From Variovorax sp. KK3 (GTDB lineage Bacteria; Pseudomonadota; Gammaproteobacteria; Burkholderiales; Burkholderiaceae_C), in assembly GCF_001984055.1 (NCBI RefSeq), contig NZ_LYVO01000004.1, positions 99,830 through 163,829 of the forward strand: a DNA stretch of 64,000 bases. The letters run 5' to 3'. Below the pieces are notes generated by a model. It did not search any database and was not told where the DNA came from. It saw only the letters and a program-made list of their open reading frames with translations. Shown in pieces: positions 44,306-54,199 of the stretch; position 1 is the first letter of the stretch, and each line of letters begins with the position of its first letter. The translations under genes were made by a program, and so were the position numbers.

Positions 44306-45715
44306 TTATGCGGCGGCCTTGGCCAGGCGAGCGTCGCTGATCGTCTTGTCGCGCAGCCGCTCGTATTCGGGCTTGGGCACCGGCACCGCGTCGGCATTGC
44401 CGAGGTCGTTCATGTGAACGCGGTAGGTCTCACGGGCACTCAGCGCCGCGATCGCCGCGATCACCGTGATGCCGAAGGCCAGCGAGCCCACGATCAGCGG
44501 GATGTTGGCCGCACCGGGAGGCGCCACGGTGGCGAACAGGGCCGGCAGCATGGCGGTGATGGCGGTGCCGATGTTCTGCGAGATGGCCATGGCCGAGACG
44601 CGGGTGCGGGTCGGGAACAGCTCGGGGTAGAAGCTCGGGAACACGGCGTTGTAGCCTTGGTAGACCACGCCCCACATCAGCAGCGACATGCAGATCGCCA
44701 GCGGCACGCTCTTGATGCTGATCGCATAGAGGTAGCCGAAGGCCAGCAGGCCCGAGGCCAGCGCGCCGAAGATGATCGGCGGCTTGCGGCCGATGCGGTC
44801 CGACAGGTTGCCCACGTAGGGGATCACGAGCACGGCGAGGATGTTGCCGAGCACCGGAATCCACAGGTAGATGTCTTTCGCGAAGCCGATGCCGTAGGCC
44901 GCCTGCACCGCGTAGGCCGCGCCGAAGATGGTGGCGACGACCGGAATCACGTTCATCAGGGCCATGCAGATGACGCGGATCATGTCCTTCCAGCTGTACT
45001 TGAAGGCGTCGACGATCGGCGAGCGCGCGCGCTGGGCCTGCTCCCCTTCCTGGGAGAAGGCGGGCGTCTCGTCGACCTCGCGGCGGATGATGTAGCCGGC
45101 CACGATCACGACGAAGCTCAGCAGGAAGGGAATGCGCCAGCCCCAGGTGTTGAACTGCTCGGTGGGCATGTAGTGCGCGAGCGGCAGGAACACGGCCGCG
45201 GCCAGGATCTGCCCGGCCTGCACGCCTTGCAGCGTGAAGCTCGCGAAGAAGCCGCGTCGTCCGAATGGCGCGTGCTCGAGGATCATCGAACTCGCGCCGG
45301 AGATTTCACCGGCCACCGCGAAGCCCTGGATCAGGCGGCAGACCACCAGCAGCACCGGTGCCAGCAGGCCGACCTGGTCGTAGGTGGGCAGCAGGCCGAC
45401 GGCGATGGTCGAGAAGCCCATCAGGAACATGCACAGGATCAGCACCTGCTTGCGGCCGTGGGTGTCGCCCCAGTGGCCCAGGAAGAACGCGCCGATCGGC
45501 CGGGCCACGTAGCCCACGCCGTAGGTCGCCAGCGAGGCGACGATCGCGATCTTGGGATCGCCCTTGGGGAAGAAGATCTGCGGAAAGATCAGCGACGCGG
45601 CGGTCGCGTAGATGAAGAAGTCGTAGTACTCGAGTGCCGAGCCGATCCAGCCGCTGGCTGCGGCTTTCTTCGACTGGTGCCGGCCTGAGGGCTCGTGCGC
45701 CTGGGTGTTGCTCAT
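44306..45715 (-). CDS. MHS-family MFS transporter (ShiA/proline-betaine type)
   Basis: A 469-residue, 12-helix proton symporter of the metabolite:H+ symporter family. The N-terminus ASGWIGSALEYYDFFIYATAA, the loop motif GHWGDTHGRKQVL and RLIQGFAVAGEISGASS are diagnostic. Family members import shikimate, proline/betaine, citrate or aromatic acids. Given the shared 14-mer operator with the adjacent IclR-controlled operon, a shikimate, quinate or protocatechuate role is most likely. RBS GGAGACAAC precedes ATG 45715. Confidence 0.9.
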   Translation of the reverse strand: MSNTQAHEPSGRHQSKKAAASGWIGSALEYYDFFIYATAASLIFPQIFFPKGDPKIAIVASLATYGVGYVARPIGAFFLGHWGDTHGRKQVLILCMFLMGFSTIAVGLLPTYDQVGLLAPVLLVVCRLIQGFAVAGEISGASSMILEHAPFGRRGFFASFTLQGVQAGQILAAAVFLPLAHYMPTEQFNTWGWRIPFLLSFVVIVAGYIIRREVDETPAFSQEGEQAQRARSPIVDAFKYSWKDMIRVICMALMNVIPVVATIFGAAYAVQAAYGIGFAKDIYLWIPVLGNILAVLVIPYVGNLSDRIGRKPPIIFGALASGLLAFGYLYAISIKSVPLAICMSLLMWGVVYQGYNAVFPSFYPELFPTRTRVSAMAISQNIGTAITAMLPALFATVAPPGAANIPLIVGSLAFGITVIAAIAALSARETYRVHMNDLGNADAVPVPKPEYERLRDKTISDARLAKAAA

Positions 45716-45799
45716 GAAGTTGTCTCCGTTTGGGGGTTTGGCGGAGCGGACTTTAGGCGCCGGGCGAGGCGGTCGCAACGGCCTGCATTCGAGCAACGA

Positions 45800-45813
45800 T
45801 CGATCATCGATCG
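45800..45813. promoter_or_regulatory. Candidate IclR operator upstream of the MHS transporter
   Basis: TCGATCATCGATCG is identical to the reverse complement of bases 43475-43488 in the IclR/pca control region. It is embedded in a wider run of TCGAT-like repeats (45788-45831, including TTCGATATTCG) and lies 85 bp upstream of the transporter ATG, a suitable place for an activator. Confidence 0.65.
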
Positions 45814-46045
45814 AAATCGTTCGATATTCGCGCGATTCAGGGGTTTCCACTAGGTTTTGAAGGCCATCTCGGCCTATCCGGTATCGCGCTCTGCACAACG
45901 CTGCGCGTGGCCTCACGGAGCCGGCGCTCGATACGCAGATGCGTTCGACCAGGGTCGCGCATCCCGCACGGCGCCCTCTTTCCGTACTTTCTTGCAAATT
46001 CTCGGGTTTACCCCGGGTGACGCCGAAGCGCCAGACCCCTACCAT

Positions 46046-46063
46046 TTATTCAACTTGAATTAA
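46046..46063. promoter_or_regulatory. Candidate ROK autoregulatory operator
   Basis: A perfect palindrome, ATTCAA-C-TTGAAT (46048-46060), with partly symmetric TTA/TAA flanks lies 25-40 bp before the GTG of the ROK regulator in an AT-rich island of otherwise GC-rich DNA. Its size and AT-rich arms resemble NagC/Mlc-type operators, so it probably controls the sugar operon. Confidence 0.6.
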
Positions 46064-46087
46064 TTAATAGACGCCAGGAGACAACCC

Positions 46088-47338
46088 GTGACAGCACCCG
46101 GCCCCGGTCGAGGCACCAACTCGGTCAATCTGCGCCTCTACAACGAACGCAACCTGCTGCAGCGCCTGCGGCGGGCCGGCGAAGCGTCGAAGGCCGACCT
46201 GGCGCGCTGGGCGCAGCTGACCAACACGGCCGTGGGCAGCATCGTGCAATCGCTCGAGGAATCGCGGCTCATCGAGCCCGCCGGCCGCCGCCAGGAAGGC
46301 CAGCGCGGCCAGCCGGCGGGCCTGTACCGCGTGAACCCAGAAGGCGCCTACGGCATCGGCGTGCGGCTCGACCGCACCATCATCGAAACCGTGCTGATCG
46401 ACCTGGGCGGCCGCATCATGGCGCGCGAAACGCACGATCAACTGCTGCCCCACCCCGACCGCGCGCTGGCACTGGTGCAGCAGGACGTCCAACGCATGAT
46501 CGACCGGCTCGACCCGCTGCAGCGCCGCCGCCTCACCGGCGTCGGGCTGGCGCAGCCCTACAACCTGGGCGCCTGGCTGCGCGAGCTCGACCTCGAGGCC
46601 GACTTCCGCATCTGGGACGAGGTGGACTTCGGCGAGATGCTCGCGGAGGCCACCCGCCAGCCGGTCTTCAAGGAAAACGACGGCAACGCGGCCGCCATTG
46701 CCGAACTGTTCTTCGGCATCGGCCGCGAAGAGAACGACTTCCTTTACGTCTTCATCGGCGCGGCACTGGGCGCCGGCGCGGTCATCGGCGGCGAGAGCAT
46801 GCGCGGCAGCTCCGGCAACGCGGCCGACCTGGGCCTGATGCCGGTGCCGCCGAGCCAGCTGGCGTCGGCACCGGCACCCGAGCGGCGCTGGGACATCCTT
46901 CTGTCGCGCGCCTCGCTGAACGCCCTGACGCGCCACCTGCGCCACCACGGCATCGCGGTGGAGGGCCACGCCGACCTCGAAGCCCAGGTGCAGGCCGGGC
47001 GCCCCGAGGTGCGGGAATGGCTGGACGACTGCATCGACGCGCTGGTGCCTTCCACGCGCGCTTCGCTCGCCGTGCTCGACCTGCCGGTGGTGGTGATCGA
47101 CTGCGACATCGACAGCGGCCTGATCGACCAGCTGATGCAGTCGCTCGACGCCGGCCTGCGCGCCATCGCACCCGAGGCGCGGCAGACCCCGCGCATCGTG
47201 CGCGGCAGCTTCCGCGCCGATGCCGGCGCCATCGGCGCGGCCAGCCTGCCGATGTTCTTCAGCTTCTCGCCGCGCGCCGACCTGCTGCGCGGCCGCTTCC
47301 ACTCGCACCCCCACCTACAGGAGACGGCGAATGCATGA
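46088..47338 (+). CDS. ROK-family transcriptional regulator
   Basis: A 416-residue sugar-responsive regulator. The N-terminal winged helix is at about residues 10-75 ([55 protein letters not shown]). The ROK fold follows, with [16 protein letters not shown] and the glycine-rich [15 protein letters not shown]. The zinc-binding cysteine cluster of ROK sugar kinases is not seen, in line with a pure regulator. GTG start with CCAGGAGACAACC in front. It opens, and overlaps by eight bases, an ABC sugar operon, as in frcR or nagC-type systems. Confidence 0.92.
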   Translation: MTAPGPGRGTNSVNLRLYNERNLLQRLRRAGEASKADLARWAQLTNTAVGSIVQSLEESRLIEPAGRRQEGQRGQPAGLYRVNPEGAYGIGVRLDRTIIETVLIDLGGRIMARETHDQLLPHPDRALALVQQDVQRMIDRLDPLQRRRLTGVGLAQPYNLGAWLRELDLEADFRIWDEVDFGEMLAEATRQPVFKENDGNAAAIAELFFGIGREENDFLYVFIGAALGAGAVIGGESMRGSSGNAADLGLMPVPPSQLASAPAPERRWDILLSRASLNALTRHLRHHGIAVEGHADLEAQVQAGRPEVREWLDDCIDALVPSTRASLAVLDLPVVVIDCDIDSGLIDQLMQSLDAGLRAIAPEARQTPRIVRGSFRADAGAIGAASLPMFFSFSPRADLLRGRFHSHPHLQETANA

Positions 47339-48878
47339 CTCACCACCCGCGCTGCTCGAGCTGCGCAAGATCTCCAAGACCTTCCCCGGCGTGAAGGCGC
47401 TGCAGGACGTGCAGCTGCGCGCGAACGCCGGCCACGTGCATGCGCTGATGGGCGAGAACGGCGCTGGCAAGTCCACGCTGATGAAGGTGCTGTCGGGCGC
47501 CTACATGCCCGACCCCGGGGCCGAGATCCTGATCGACGGCAAGGCGGTGCACATCGACGGCCCGCTCGCGGCCAAGAACCTGGGCGTGTCGGTCATCTAC
47601 CAGGAACTCAGCCTCGCGCCCAACCTCACGGCGGCCGAGAACATCTACATGGGCCGGCCATTGCGCCGCGGTGGCCTGGTCGACCGGGCGGGCATGGTCA
47701 AGGCTTGCGAGGCGACGCTCACGCGCCTGGGCGCGGACTTCGGCCCTTCGATCCGCGTGGCCGAGCTGTCGATCGCGCAGCGGCAGCTGGTGGAGATCGC
47801 ACGCGCGGTGCATTTCGATTGCCGCATCCTCGTGATGGACGAGCCGACCACGCCGCTGTCGACGCACGAGACCGACCGCCTGTTCGTGCTGATCCGCCGC
47901 CTGCGCGACGAAGGCCTGGCCATCCTCTACATCAGCCACCGCATGGACGAGATCGACGAGCTGGCCGACGAAGTGACCGTGCTGCGCGACGGCAGCTACG
48001 TCGGCACGCTTTCCCGCGCCGAGCTGTCGCGCGACCGGCTGGTGAAGATGATGGTCGGCCGCGACCTCTCGGGCTTCTATCGCAAGGAACACCACGGCCA
48101 GCACACCGGCGACAAGGCGCTGACCGTGCGCGACCTGCGCGACGACCGGCGCGTGCACGGCTGCAGCTTCGAGCTGCATTCGGGCGAGGTGCTGGGCCTG
48201 GCCGGGCTGGTCGGTGCCGGCCGCACCGAGCTGGCGCGGCTGATCTTCGGCGCCGACGTGCGCACCGGCGGCCAGGTGTCGCTGAACGGCAGCGGCGCCG
48301 TGCTCGACATCCAGCGGCCGATCGACGCGATCCGCTCCGGCATCCTCTACCTGACCGAAGACCGCAAGGGCCAGGGCCTGTTCCTCGACCTCTCGGTGCG
48401 CGACAACATCAACGTGATGGTGAGCCCGCGCGACGCGCATGCCGGCGGCGTGATGGACGGCAAGCGCGCCGCCCAGCGAGCACGCGACGCGATCTCGCAG
48501 CTGTCGATCCGCGTGGCCTCGCCGCGCGTGAACGTGGGCTCGCTCTCGGGCGGCAACCAGCAGAAGGTGCTGCTCGCGCGGCTGCTGGAGCTCGCGCCGC
48601 GCGTGCTGATCCTCGACGAGCCCACGCGCGGCGTGGACATCGGCGCCAAGAGCGAGATCTACCGGCTCATCGACGAACTCGCGCGCCGCGGCGTCGCGGT
48701 GCTCGTCATTTCCAGCGAGCTGGCCGAGGTGGTGGGCATCTGCGACCGCGTGATCGTGATGCGCGAAGGCCACCTGGTCGGCGAAGTCGGCGGCGGGAGC
48801 GCCGTGCCCATCACCCAGGAAAACATCGTCGCGCTGGCCACCGGCGCTTCAGCCACCCATGCCCCCGTGCTGCATTGA
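47331..48878 (+). CDS. Sugar ABC transporter ATP-binding protein (RbsA/FrcA-like, two domains)
   Basis: A 515-residue double ATPase that drives a monosaccharide importer. The first domain has Walker [10 protein letters not shown] (residues 41-49), the signature [15 protein letters not shown] and Walker [13 protein letters not shown]. The second domain has the usual degenerate Walker [10 protein letters not shown], but an intact signature [15 protein letters not shown] and [20 protein letters not shown], as in ribose and xylose systems. Start 47331 overlaps the ROK gene stop. Acts with the permease at 48915 and receptor at 49979. Confidence 0.95.
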   Translation: MHDSPPALLELRKISKTFPGVKALQDVQLRANAGHVHALMGENGAGKSTLMKVLSGAYMPDPGAEILIDGKAVHIDGPLAAKNLGVSVIYQELSLAPNLTAAENIYMGRPLRRGGLVDRAGMVKACEATLTRLGADFGPSIRVAELSIAQRQLVEIARAVHFDCRILVMDEPTTPLSTHETDRLFVLIRRLRDEGLAILYISHRMDEIDELADEVTVLRDGSYVGTLSRAELSRDRLVKMMVGRDLSGFYRKEHHGQHTGDKALTVRDLRDDRRVHGCSFELHSGEVLGLAGLVGAGRTELARLIFGADVRTGGQVSLNGSGAVLDIQRPIDAIRSGILYLTEDRKGQGLFLDLSVRDNINVMVSPRDAHAGGVMDGKRAAQRARDAISQLSIRVASPRVNVGSLSGGNQQKVLLARLLELAPRVLILDEPTRGVDIGAKSEIYRLIDELARRGVAVLVISSELAEVVGICDRVIVMREGHLVGEVGGGSAVPITQENIVALATGASATHAPVLH

Positions 48879-48914
48879 CGTTTCGCACGGACCCACAACA
48901 CCCCAGGAGACATC

Positions 48915-49928
48915 ATGAACAAGCAACCGATTCCCGCCTACGCGGCGGTCGCGCAGCCCGCCGTGCAAGGCGCCGCGCGTGGAGCAACCGGCAAGGAGAT
49001 CATGCGCGCCCTCGGCATGCTGCCGGTGCTGGTGCTGCTGTGCATCGGCTTCAGTTTTTCGAGCGAGAACTTCTTCAGCCTGCAGAACCTGTCGATCATT
49101 TCGCAGCAGGCCTCCATCAATATCGTGCTGGCCGCAGGCATGACCTTCGTGATCCTCACCGCCGGCATCGATCTGTCGGTGGGGTCGATCCTCGCGGCAT
49201 CGGCCGTGTCGGCGATGCTGGTGTCGACCATTCCGGGGCTCGGCATGCTGGGCATCGCGGCGGGCCTGGGCTGCGGCTTGCTGTTCGGCCTGCTCAACGG
49301 CGTGCTGATCGCCTTCCTGAAGCTGCCGCCCTTCATCGTCACGCTGGGCTCGCTGACTGCGGTGCGCGGCATCGCGCGGCTGGTGGGCAACGACACGACG
49401 GTGTTCAACCCGCAGCTGCCCTTCGCCTTCATCGGCAACGGCGAAGTGCTGGGCGTGCCCTGGCTCGTGATCATCGCCTTCGCGGTGGTGGCGCTGTCGT
49501 GGTTCATCCTGCGCCGCACGGTGCTCGGGCTCAACATCTACTCGGTCGGCGGCAACCCCGAGGCCGCGCGCCTGGCCGGCATCAAGGTCTGGGCGGTGCT
49601 GCTCTTCGTGTACTGCGCCTCGGGCCTGCTGTCGGGCCTGGGCGGCGTCATGGCCTCGGCCCGGCTCTATGCGGCCAACGGGCTGCAGCTCGGTGCGTCG
49701 TACGAACTCGACGCGATCGCGGCCGTCATTCTGGGCGGCACCAGTTTCGTCGGCGGCACCGGCTCCATCCTGGGCACGCTGGTCGGCGCACTGATCATCG
49801 CGGTGCTGACCAACGGCCTGATCCTGATGGGCGTGTCGGACATCTGGCAGTACATCGTCAAGGGCCTCGTGATCATCGGCGCCGTCGCGCTCGACCGCTA
49901 CCGCCGCAAAGACTCGGCCCGGACATGA
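48915..49928 (+). CDS. Sugar ABC transporter permease (RbsC/FrcC-like)
   Basis: A 337-residue membrane protein with about ten helices, the homodimeric channel of a monosaccharide ABC importer. The family block ILTAGIDLSVGSILAASAV is intact, as are GLLNGVLIAFLKLPPFIVTLG and the C-terminal AVILGGTSFVGGTGSILGTLVGAL with the coupling-helix glycines. Start after CCAGGAGACATC. It lies between the ATPase and the periplasmic receptor genes. Confidence 0.95.
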   Translation: MNKQPIPAYAAVAQPAVQGAARGATGKEIMRALGMLPVLVLLCIGFSFSSENFFSLQNLSIISQQASINIVLAAGMTFVILTAGIDLSVGSILAASAVSAMLVSTIPGLGMLGIAAGLGCGLLFGLLNGVLIAFLKLPPFIVTLGSLTAVRGIARLVGNDTTVFNPQLPFAFIGNGEVLGVPWLVIIAFAVVALSWFILRRTVLGLNIYSVGGNPEAARLAGIKVWAVLLFVYCASGLLSGLGGVMASARLYAANGLQLGASYELDAIAAVILGGTSFVGGTGSILGTLVGALIIAVLTNGLILMGVSDIWQYIVKGLVIIGAVALDRYRRKDSART

Positions 49929-49978
49929 ACGCCCTTCCCTATTTCCCTCTCGACAACCAACCACCTGGAGACTCCCTC

Positions 49979-50926
49979 ATGCGCAAATCCATGCTCGCCC
50001 TGGCAGCCCTTGCCACCGCCGCCTCGCTGCTCGGCACCTCCGCCGTGCAGGCCCAGACCAAGCAGATCAAGAGCGTCGGGATCACGCTCGGCTCGATGGG
50101 CAACCCCTTCTTCGTCTCGCTCGCCAAGGGCGCGGAGGCGAAGGTCAAGCAGATCAACCCGGCCGCGAAGGTGAACGCGCTGTCGGCCGACTACGACCTG
50201 AACAAGCAGTTCTCGCAGATCGACGGCTTCATCGCCTCGGGCGTCGACATGATCCTGGTCAACGCCATCGATGCCAAGGCCATCGAGCCCGCGCTGCAGA
50301 AGGCCCGCAAGGCCGGCATCGTGGTGGTGGGCGTGGACGTGGCGGCCAACGGCGCCGACGCCACCGTGCAGACCAACAACGTGCAGGCCGGCGAGATCGC
50401 CTGCCAGTTCATCGTCGACAAGCTCGGCGGCAAGGGCAACGTGATCATCCAGAACGGACCGCAGGTGTCGGCCGTGATCGACCGCGTCAACGGCTGCAAG
50501 TCGGTGCTCAAGAAGAGCCCCGACATCAAGATCCTGTCGGACGACCAGGACGCCAAGGGCTCGCGCGAAGGCGGCCTCAACGTGATGCAGAACCACCTGA
50601 CGCGCTTCCCCAAGGTCGATGCGGTATTCGCCATCAACGACCCGCAGGCCATCGGCGCGGACCTGGCGGCCAAGCAGCTCAACCGCAAGAACATCGTCAT
50701 CACCTCGGTGGACGGTGCACCCGACGTCGAGACCGCGCTCAAGGCCGACACGCAAGTGCAGGCCTCCGCCAGTCAGGATCCGTACATGATCGCGCAGAAG
50801 GCGGTCGAGATCGGCCAGGACATCATGAACGGCAAGAAGCCTGCCAACCCGATGACGCTGCTGCCCTCGACGCTGATCACGCGCGCCAACGTCAAGGACT
50901 ACAAGGGCTGGCAGGCGCCGCGCTGA
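49979..50926 (+). CDS. Sugar ABC transporter substrate-binding protein (RbsB/FrcB-like)
   Basis: A 315-residue periplasmic receptor of the type I sugar-binding fold. A signal peptide of about 25 residues ends at AVQAQ. The mature N-terminus ITLGSMGNPFFVSLAKGAEAK and the hinge region GVDMILVNAIDAKAIEPAL are typical of ribose/fructose receptors. Start set by CCTGGAGACTCCC. Together with a ROK regulator and a PfkB kinase it resembles the rhizobial fructose system (frcBCAK/frcR), but ribose or mannose cannot be excluded. Confidence 0.93.
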   Translation: MRKSMLALAALATAASLLGTSAVQAQTKQIKSVGITLGSMGNPFFVSLAKGAEAKVKQINPAAKVNALSADYDLNKQFSQIDGFIASGVDMILVNAIDAKAIEPALQKARKAGIVVVGVDVAANGADATVQTNNVQAGEIACQFIVDKLGGKGNVIIQNGPQVSAVIDRVNGCKSVLKKSPDIKILSDDQDAKGSREGGLNVMQNHLTRFPKVDAVFAINDPQAIGADLAAKQLNRKNIVITSVDGAPDVETALKADTQVQASASQDPYMIAQKAVEIGQDIMNGKKPANPMTLLPSTLITRANVKDYKGWQAPR

Positions 50927-50941
50927 GACCGGAGACATCGC

Positions 50942-51868
50942 ATGTTCGTGGTCTGTGGCGAGGCGTTGATGGATGTGTACATGGGCGAGCCCACGGCGAC
51001 CGGGCTTGCGCTCGATGCGCGCATCGGCGGATCGCCGCTCAACGTGGCGCAGGGGCTGGCCCGGCTCGAGCGGCCGGTGGCCTTCCTGACGGGCCTGTCG
51101 ACCGACGCCTCCGGCGAGCGCCTGCTGGCTTCGCTGCGCGCCGAAGGCGTCGACACCTCGCTGGTGTTGCGCAACGACGCGCCGAGCACGCTGAGCGTGA
51201 TCAGCCTCGACGCCGCCGGCGTGCCGCGCTACGCCTTCCACGGGCAGGACGCGGCCGATCGGCAGATCACCTTGGGCACCTTGCCCGCGTTGCCGCCGTC
51301 CACGCGCGTGCTGCAGCTGGGCTCTTACGCGCTGGCGGTGGAGCCGGTCGGCAGCGCCCTGCGCGCGCTGGCGGCGCGCGAGTCCGCGCAGCGCCTGATC
51401 GCCTACGACCTGAACGTGCGACTCAACGTCGAACCCGACCTGGCGCTCTGGCGCGAGGTGGTCGACTTCATGGCGCCCATCGCGCACCTGATGAAGACCA
51501 GCGACGAGGACCTGGCCCTGCTCTACCCCGAACAAGCGCCCGAGCAGGTGGCCGCGCGTTGGCTGGGACTGGGTGCGTCGCTCGTGGTGGTGACCCGCGG
51601 CCGCGAAGGCGCGACCGCATGGACGCGGGCACTACGCGCCGACGCGCTCTCGCCGCCTGTCGACGTGATCGACACCGTCGGCGCCGGCGACACCTTCCAG
51701 GCTGCGCTCCTGACGTGGCTGGACGAGAACGCAGCACTCACCCCCGAAGCACTCGCCGCACTCGACACCACGACCCTCGGCAACGCCCTGGCCTTCGCCG
51801 CCCGCGCCGCCGCCCTCACCTGCTCGCGCCGCGGTGCGGATCTGCCGAGGCGGGCGGAGTTGCGGTAG
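50942..51868 (+). CDS. PfkB-family carbohydrate kinase (fructokinase-like)
   Basis: A 308-residue sugar kinase of the ribokinase family. The N-terminal IGGSPLNVAQGLARL and the C-terminal PfkB signature DTVGAGDTFQAALL, with the catalytic Asp, are intact. It is last in the ABC operon, 16 bp after the receptor gene, so it should phosphorylate the imported sugar. The FrcK-like context favours fructose; the family also includes ribokinase and 2-keto-3-deoxygluconate kinase. Confidence 0.92.
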   Translation: MFVVCGEALMDVYMGEPTATGLALDARIGGSPLNVAQGLARLERPVAFLTGLSTDASGERLLASLRAEGVDTSLVLRNDAPSTLSVISLDAAGVPRYAFHGQDAADRQITLGTLPALPPSTRVLQLGSYALAVEPVGSALRALAARESAQRLIAYDLNVRLNVEPDLALWREVVDFMAPIAHLMKTSDEDLALLYPEQAPEQVAARWLGLGASLVVVTRGREGATAWTRALRADALSPPVDVIDTVGAGDTFQAALLTWLDENAALTPEALAALDTTTLGNALAFAARAAALTCSRRGADLPRRAELR

Positions 51869-51880
51869 AAAGTGCGGCAG

Positions 51881-53050
51881 TCAGCGCGTTTCGAGCCGCT
51901 GCGTTCGCCACGCGCAAACGCTCCCCGCCAGCGCCAACAACGTCGCCACCCCGAACATCGCCACGTACCCGAACTCCTGCGCAATCGCGCCGCCCGCCAG
52001 CACGCCTAGCACGCCGCCGAAGCCGTACCCGATGACGGTGAAGAGCGCCTGCCCACGGCCGCGCAGGCGGCCCGGGAAGTGGCGCGAGACCATGGCCACG
52101 CAGGTGGTGTGATGGGCGGCGAAGGAGAGCGCGTGCAGCAGTTGCGCCACGACGAGCACCCAGAGCCAGTCGCCGCCGCCCGCGGTCAGGCCCAGTCGCA
52201 GCACCGCGGCGACGCCGCAGATCAGCAGCCACCGCGGCATCGCGAAGCCACCGAGCAGCCGGCCTTGCAGGAAGAACCAGCCCACCTCGGCCGCCACCGA
52301 CAGCGCCCACAGCATGCCGATCGTGCCCTTGCCGTAGCCCAGCGAATCCAGGTACAGCGACAGGAACCCGTAGATCGCGAAATGCGCCATCACGTGAAAG
52401 AACAGCGAGGCGAAGAACCAGCGCACGGCCGGCTGGCGCAGCACCGGGCCGACCGGCTCCTGCTGCGCGGCGTGGGCCAGCGGTGGGTCGCGCATGTCGG
52501 GCAGGCGCAGCGTGGCGATGAGCACGATGGCCAGGGTGCCGCCGGCCCAGGCGGGAAAGTGGCCCATGCCGAAGCGCTCGAACCACGCACCGGCGACGAA
52601 CACGGTCAGCAGGAAACCGGCAGAGCCCCAGAGCCGGATGCGCCCGTAGCGGCCCCAGTCGCCGGCGACCAGGTGGGCCATGGCGGCCTCGGTCAGCGAC
52701 ATCATCGAACTGGTATGGGTGAACATCACCAGCAGCACGAAGCCCACCCACCAGGGCCCGCCGTTCCACCACAGGCCCAGCGATGCCAGCAGCGCGATCG
52801 CGGCGCTGATGCGCAGCAGCAGCACGCGGTGGCCCGTGTGGTCGCTGAGCGCGCCCCAGGCATAGGGCGCGAAGACCCGGGTGATCGACTGCACCGAGGT
52901 CAGCAGGCTGATGACGAAGATCGGCAGCCCCAGGTCCTTGAGCCACAGAGGCAGGTAGGGATTGAAGAAGCCGATGTGCGCGAAGTAGCTCGCCGACAGG
53001 ATCGCGAAGGCCAGCAGGTGGCCGCGATTGCCGGCGGGTGGCGCGGACAC
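51881..53050 (-). CDS. MFS transporter (MFS_1-like, LacY/NupG-type fold)
   Basis: A 389-residue membrane protein with about 12 helices. SASYFAHIGFFNPYLPLWLKDLGL near the N-terminus and GALSDHTGHRVLLLRI are characteristic of a small MFS_1-like branch often sited next to aroC in this bacterial group. Substrate unknown. Translation probably starts at GTG 53050, whose G is the last base of the aroC TAG stop; no suitable ATG occurs. Convergent with the sugar kinase gene (12-bp gap). Confidence 0.83.
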   Translation of the reverse strand: MSAPPAGNRGHLLAFAILSASYFAHIGFFNPYLPLWLKDLGLPIFVISLLTSVQSITRVFAPYAWGALSDHTGHRVLLLRISAAIALLASLGLWWNGGPWWVGFVLLVMFTHTSSMMSLTEAAMAHLVAGDWGRYGRIRLWGSAGFLLTVFVAGAWFERFGMGHFPAWAGGTLAIVLIATLRLPDMRDPPLAHAAQQEPVGPVLRQPAVRWFFASLFFHVMAHFAIYGFLSLYLDSLGYGKGTIGMLWALSVAAEVGWFFLQGRLLGGFAMPRWLLICGVAAVLRLGLTAGGGDWLWVLVVAQLLHALSFAAHHTTCVAMVSRHFPGRLRGRGQALFTVIGYGFGGVLGVLAGGAIAQEFGYVAMFGVATLLALAGSVCAWRTQRLETR

Positions 53051-54174
53051 TAGAGGAAGGACGCCTGCGGCGACGTTCCTTCGGCCGCCGACTGGCCCGG
53101 ATCGGGCGCACCGATCACGTCGCCGCACTGGGCCCGGTTGCGCAGCGCGTGTTCCATGACCACCAACGCCAGCATGGCCTCGGCGATGGGCGTCGCGCGG
53201 ATGCCGACGCACGGGTCGTGACGGCCCTTGGTGACGACCTCGACCGGCTGGTTGTGGATGTCGATGGACTGGCGCGGGCTGATGATCGAGCTGGTGGGCT
53301 TGATCGCAATGCTCACCTCCAGGTCCTGCCCGGTCGAGATGCCGCCGAGCACGCCGCCGGCATTGTTGGTCTCGAAGCCGCCGGGCCGGATCGAATCGCC
53401 GTGCACGGTACCGCGCTGCGTCACGCTGCCGAAGCCGGCGCCGATTTCCACGCCCTTGACGGCGTTGATGCCCATCATGGCCCAGGCGATGTCGGCATCC
53501 ATCTTGTCGAACAGCGGCTCGCCCAGGCCCACCGGCACCTTCGACGCAGTGACGCGGATGCGTGCGCCGCACGAGTCGCCGGCCTTGCGCAGCGCGTCCA
53601 TGTAGGCCTCGAGCCGCGACACGTCGGCGACCGGCGCGAAGAAGGGGTTGTTCGGCACGTGCGCCCAGTCCTCGAAGGGGATCTCGATCTCGCCGATCTG
53701 CGACATGCAGCCGCGGAACACGGTGCCGTATTTCTCGAAGAGCCACTTCTTGGCCACGGCGCCGGCGGCCACCATCGGTGCCGTCATGCGCGCCGACGAT
53801 CGCCCGCCGCCGCGCGGATCGCGAATGCCGTATTTCTTCCAGTAGGTGAAGTCGGCATGGCCGGGGCGGAACTGCTGCGCGATCTGCCCGTAGTCCTTGC
53901 TGCGCTGGTCGGTGTTGCGGATCAGCAGCGCGATGGGTGTGCCGGTGGTGCGGCCCTCGTACACGCCGGAAAGGATCTCGACCGCATCGGGCTCGTTGCG
54001 CTGGGTCACGTGCCGGCTGGTGCCGGGGCGCCGGCGGTCCAGGTCGCCCTGGATGTCGGCCTCGGCGAGTGCCATGCCGGGGGGGCACCCGTCGATGACG
54101 CAGCCGATCGCAGGACCATGGGATTCGCCGAAGTTGGTCACCGCGAACAGGGTGCCGAAGGTGTTGCCGCTCAT
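53050..54174 (-). CDS. aroC: Chorismate synthase
   Basis: A 374-residue FMN-dependent enzyme that converts 5-enolpyruvylshikimate-3-phosphate to chorismate, the last common step of aromatic amino acid synthesis. The N-terminal signature [18 protein letters not shown] is intact, as are [27 protein letters not shown] and the C-terminal [15 protein letters not shown]. The length is usual for bacterial AroC. Overlaps the MFS gene by one base. Unrelated in direction and regulation to the catabolic shikimate operon. Confidence 0.98.
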   Translation of the reverse strand: MSGNTFGTLFAVTNFGESHGPAIGCVIDGCPPGMALAEADIQGDLDRRRPGTSRHVTQRNEPDAVEILSGVYEGRTTGTPIALLIRNTDQRSKDYGQIAQQFRPGHADFTYWKKYGIRDPRGGGRSSARMTAPMVAAGAVAKKWLFEKYGTVFRGCMSQIGEIEIPFEDWAHVPNNPFFAPVADVSRLEAYMDALRKAGDSCGARIRVTASKVPVGLGEPLFDKMDADIAWAMMGINAVKGVEIGAGFGSVTQRGTVHGDSIRPGGFETNNAGGVLGGISTGQDLEVSIAIKPTSSIISPRQSIDIHNQPVEVVTKGRHDPCVGIRATPIAEAMLALVVMEHALRNRAQCGDVIGAPDPGQSAAEGTSPQASFL

Positions 54175-54199
54175 GGGCGGCGATTATCCCAGCAAGGCG

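Larger units (their letters stand above)
45716..46087. other. 372-bp intergenic control region between MHS transporter and ROK operon
   Basis: No gene is seen here. The left part holds the repeated TCGAT/ATCGA elements of the IclR-type operator (45788-45831) and the promoter of the minus-strand transporter. The middle is ordinary GC-rich sequence. The right end is AT-rich, with the palindrome ATTCAACTTGAAT and AATTAATTAAT directly before the ROK ribosome site. It therefore serves two divergent operons. Confidence 0.8.
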
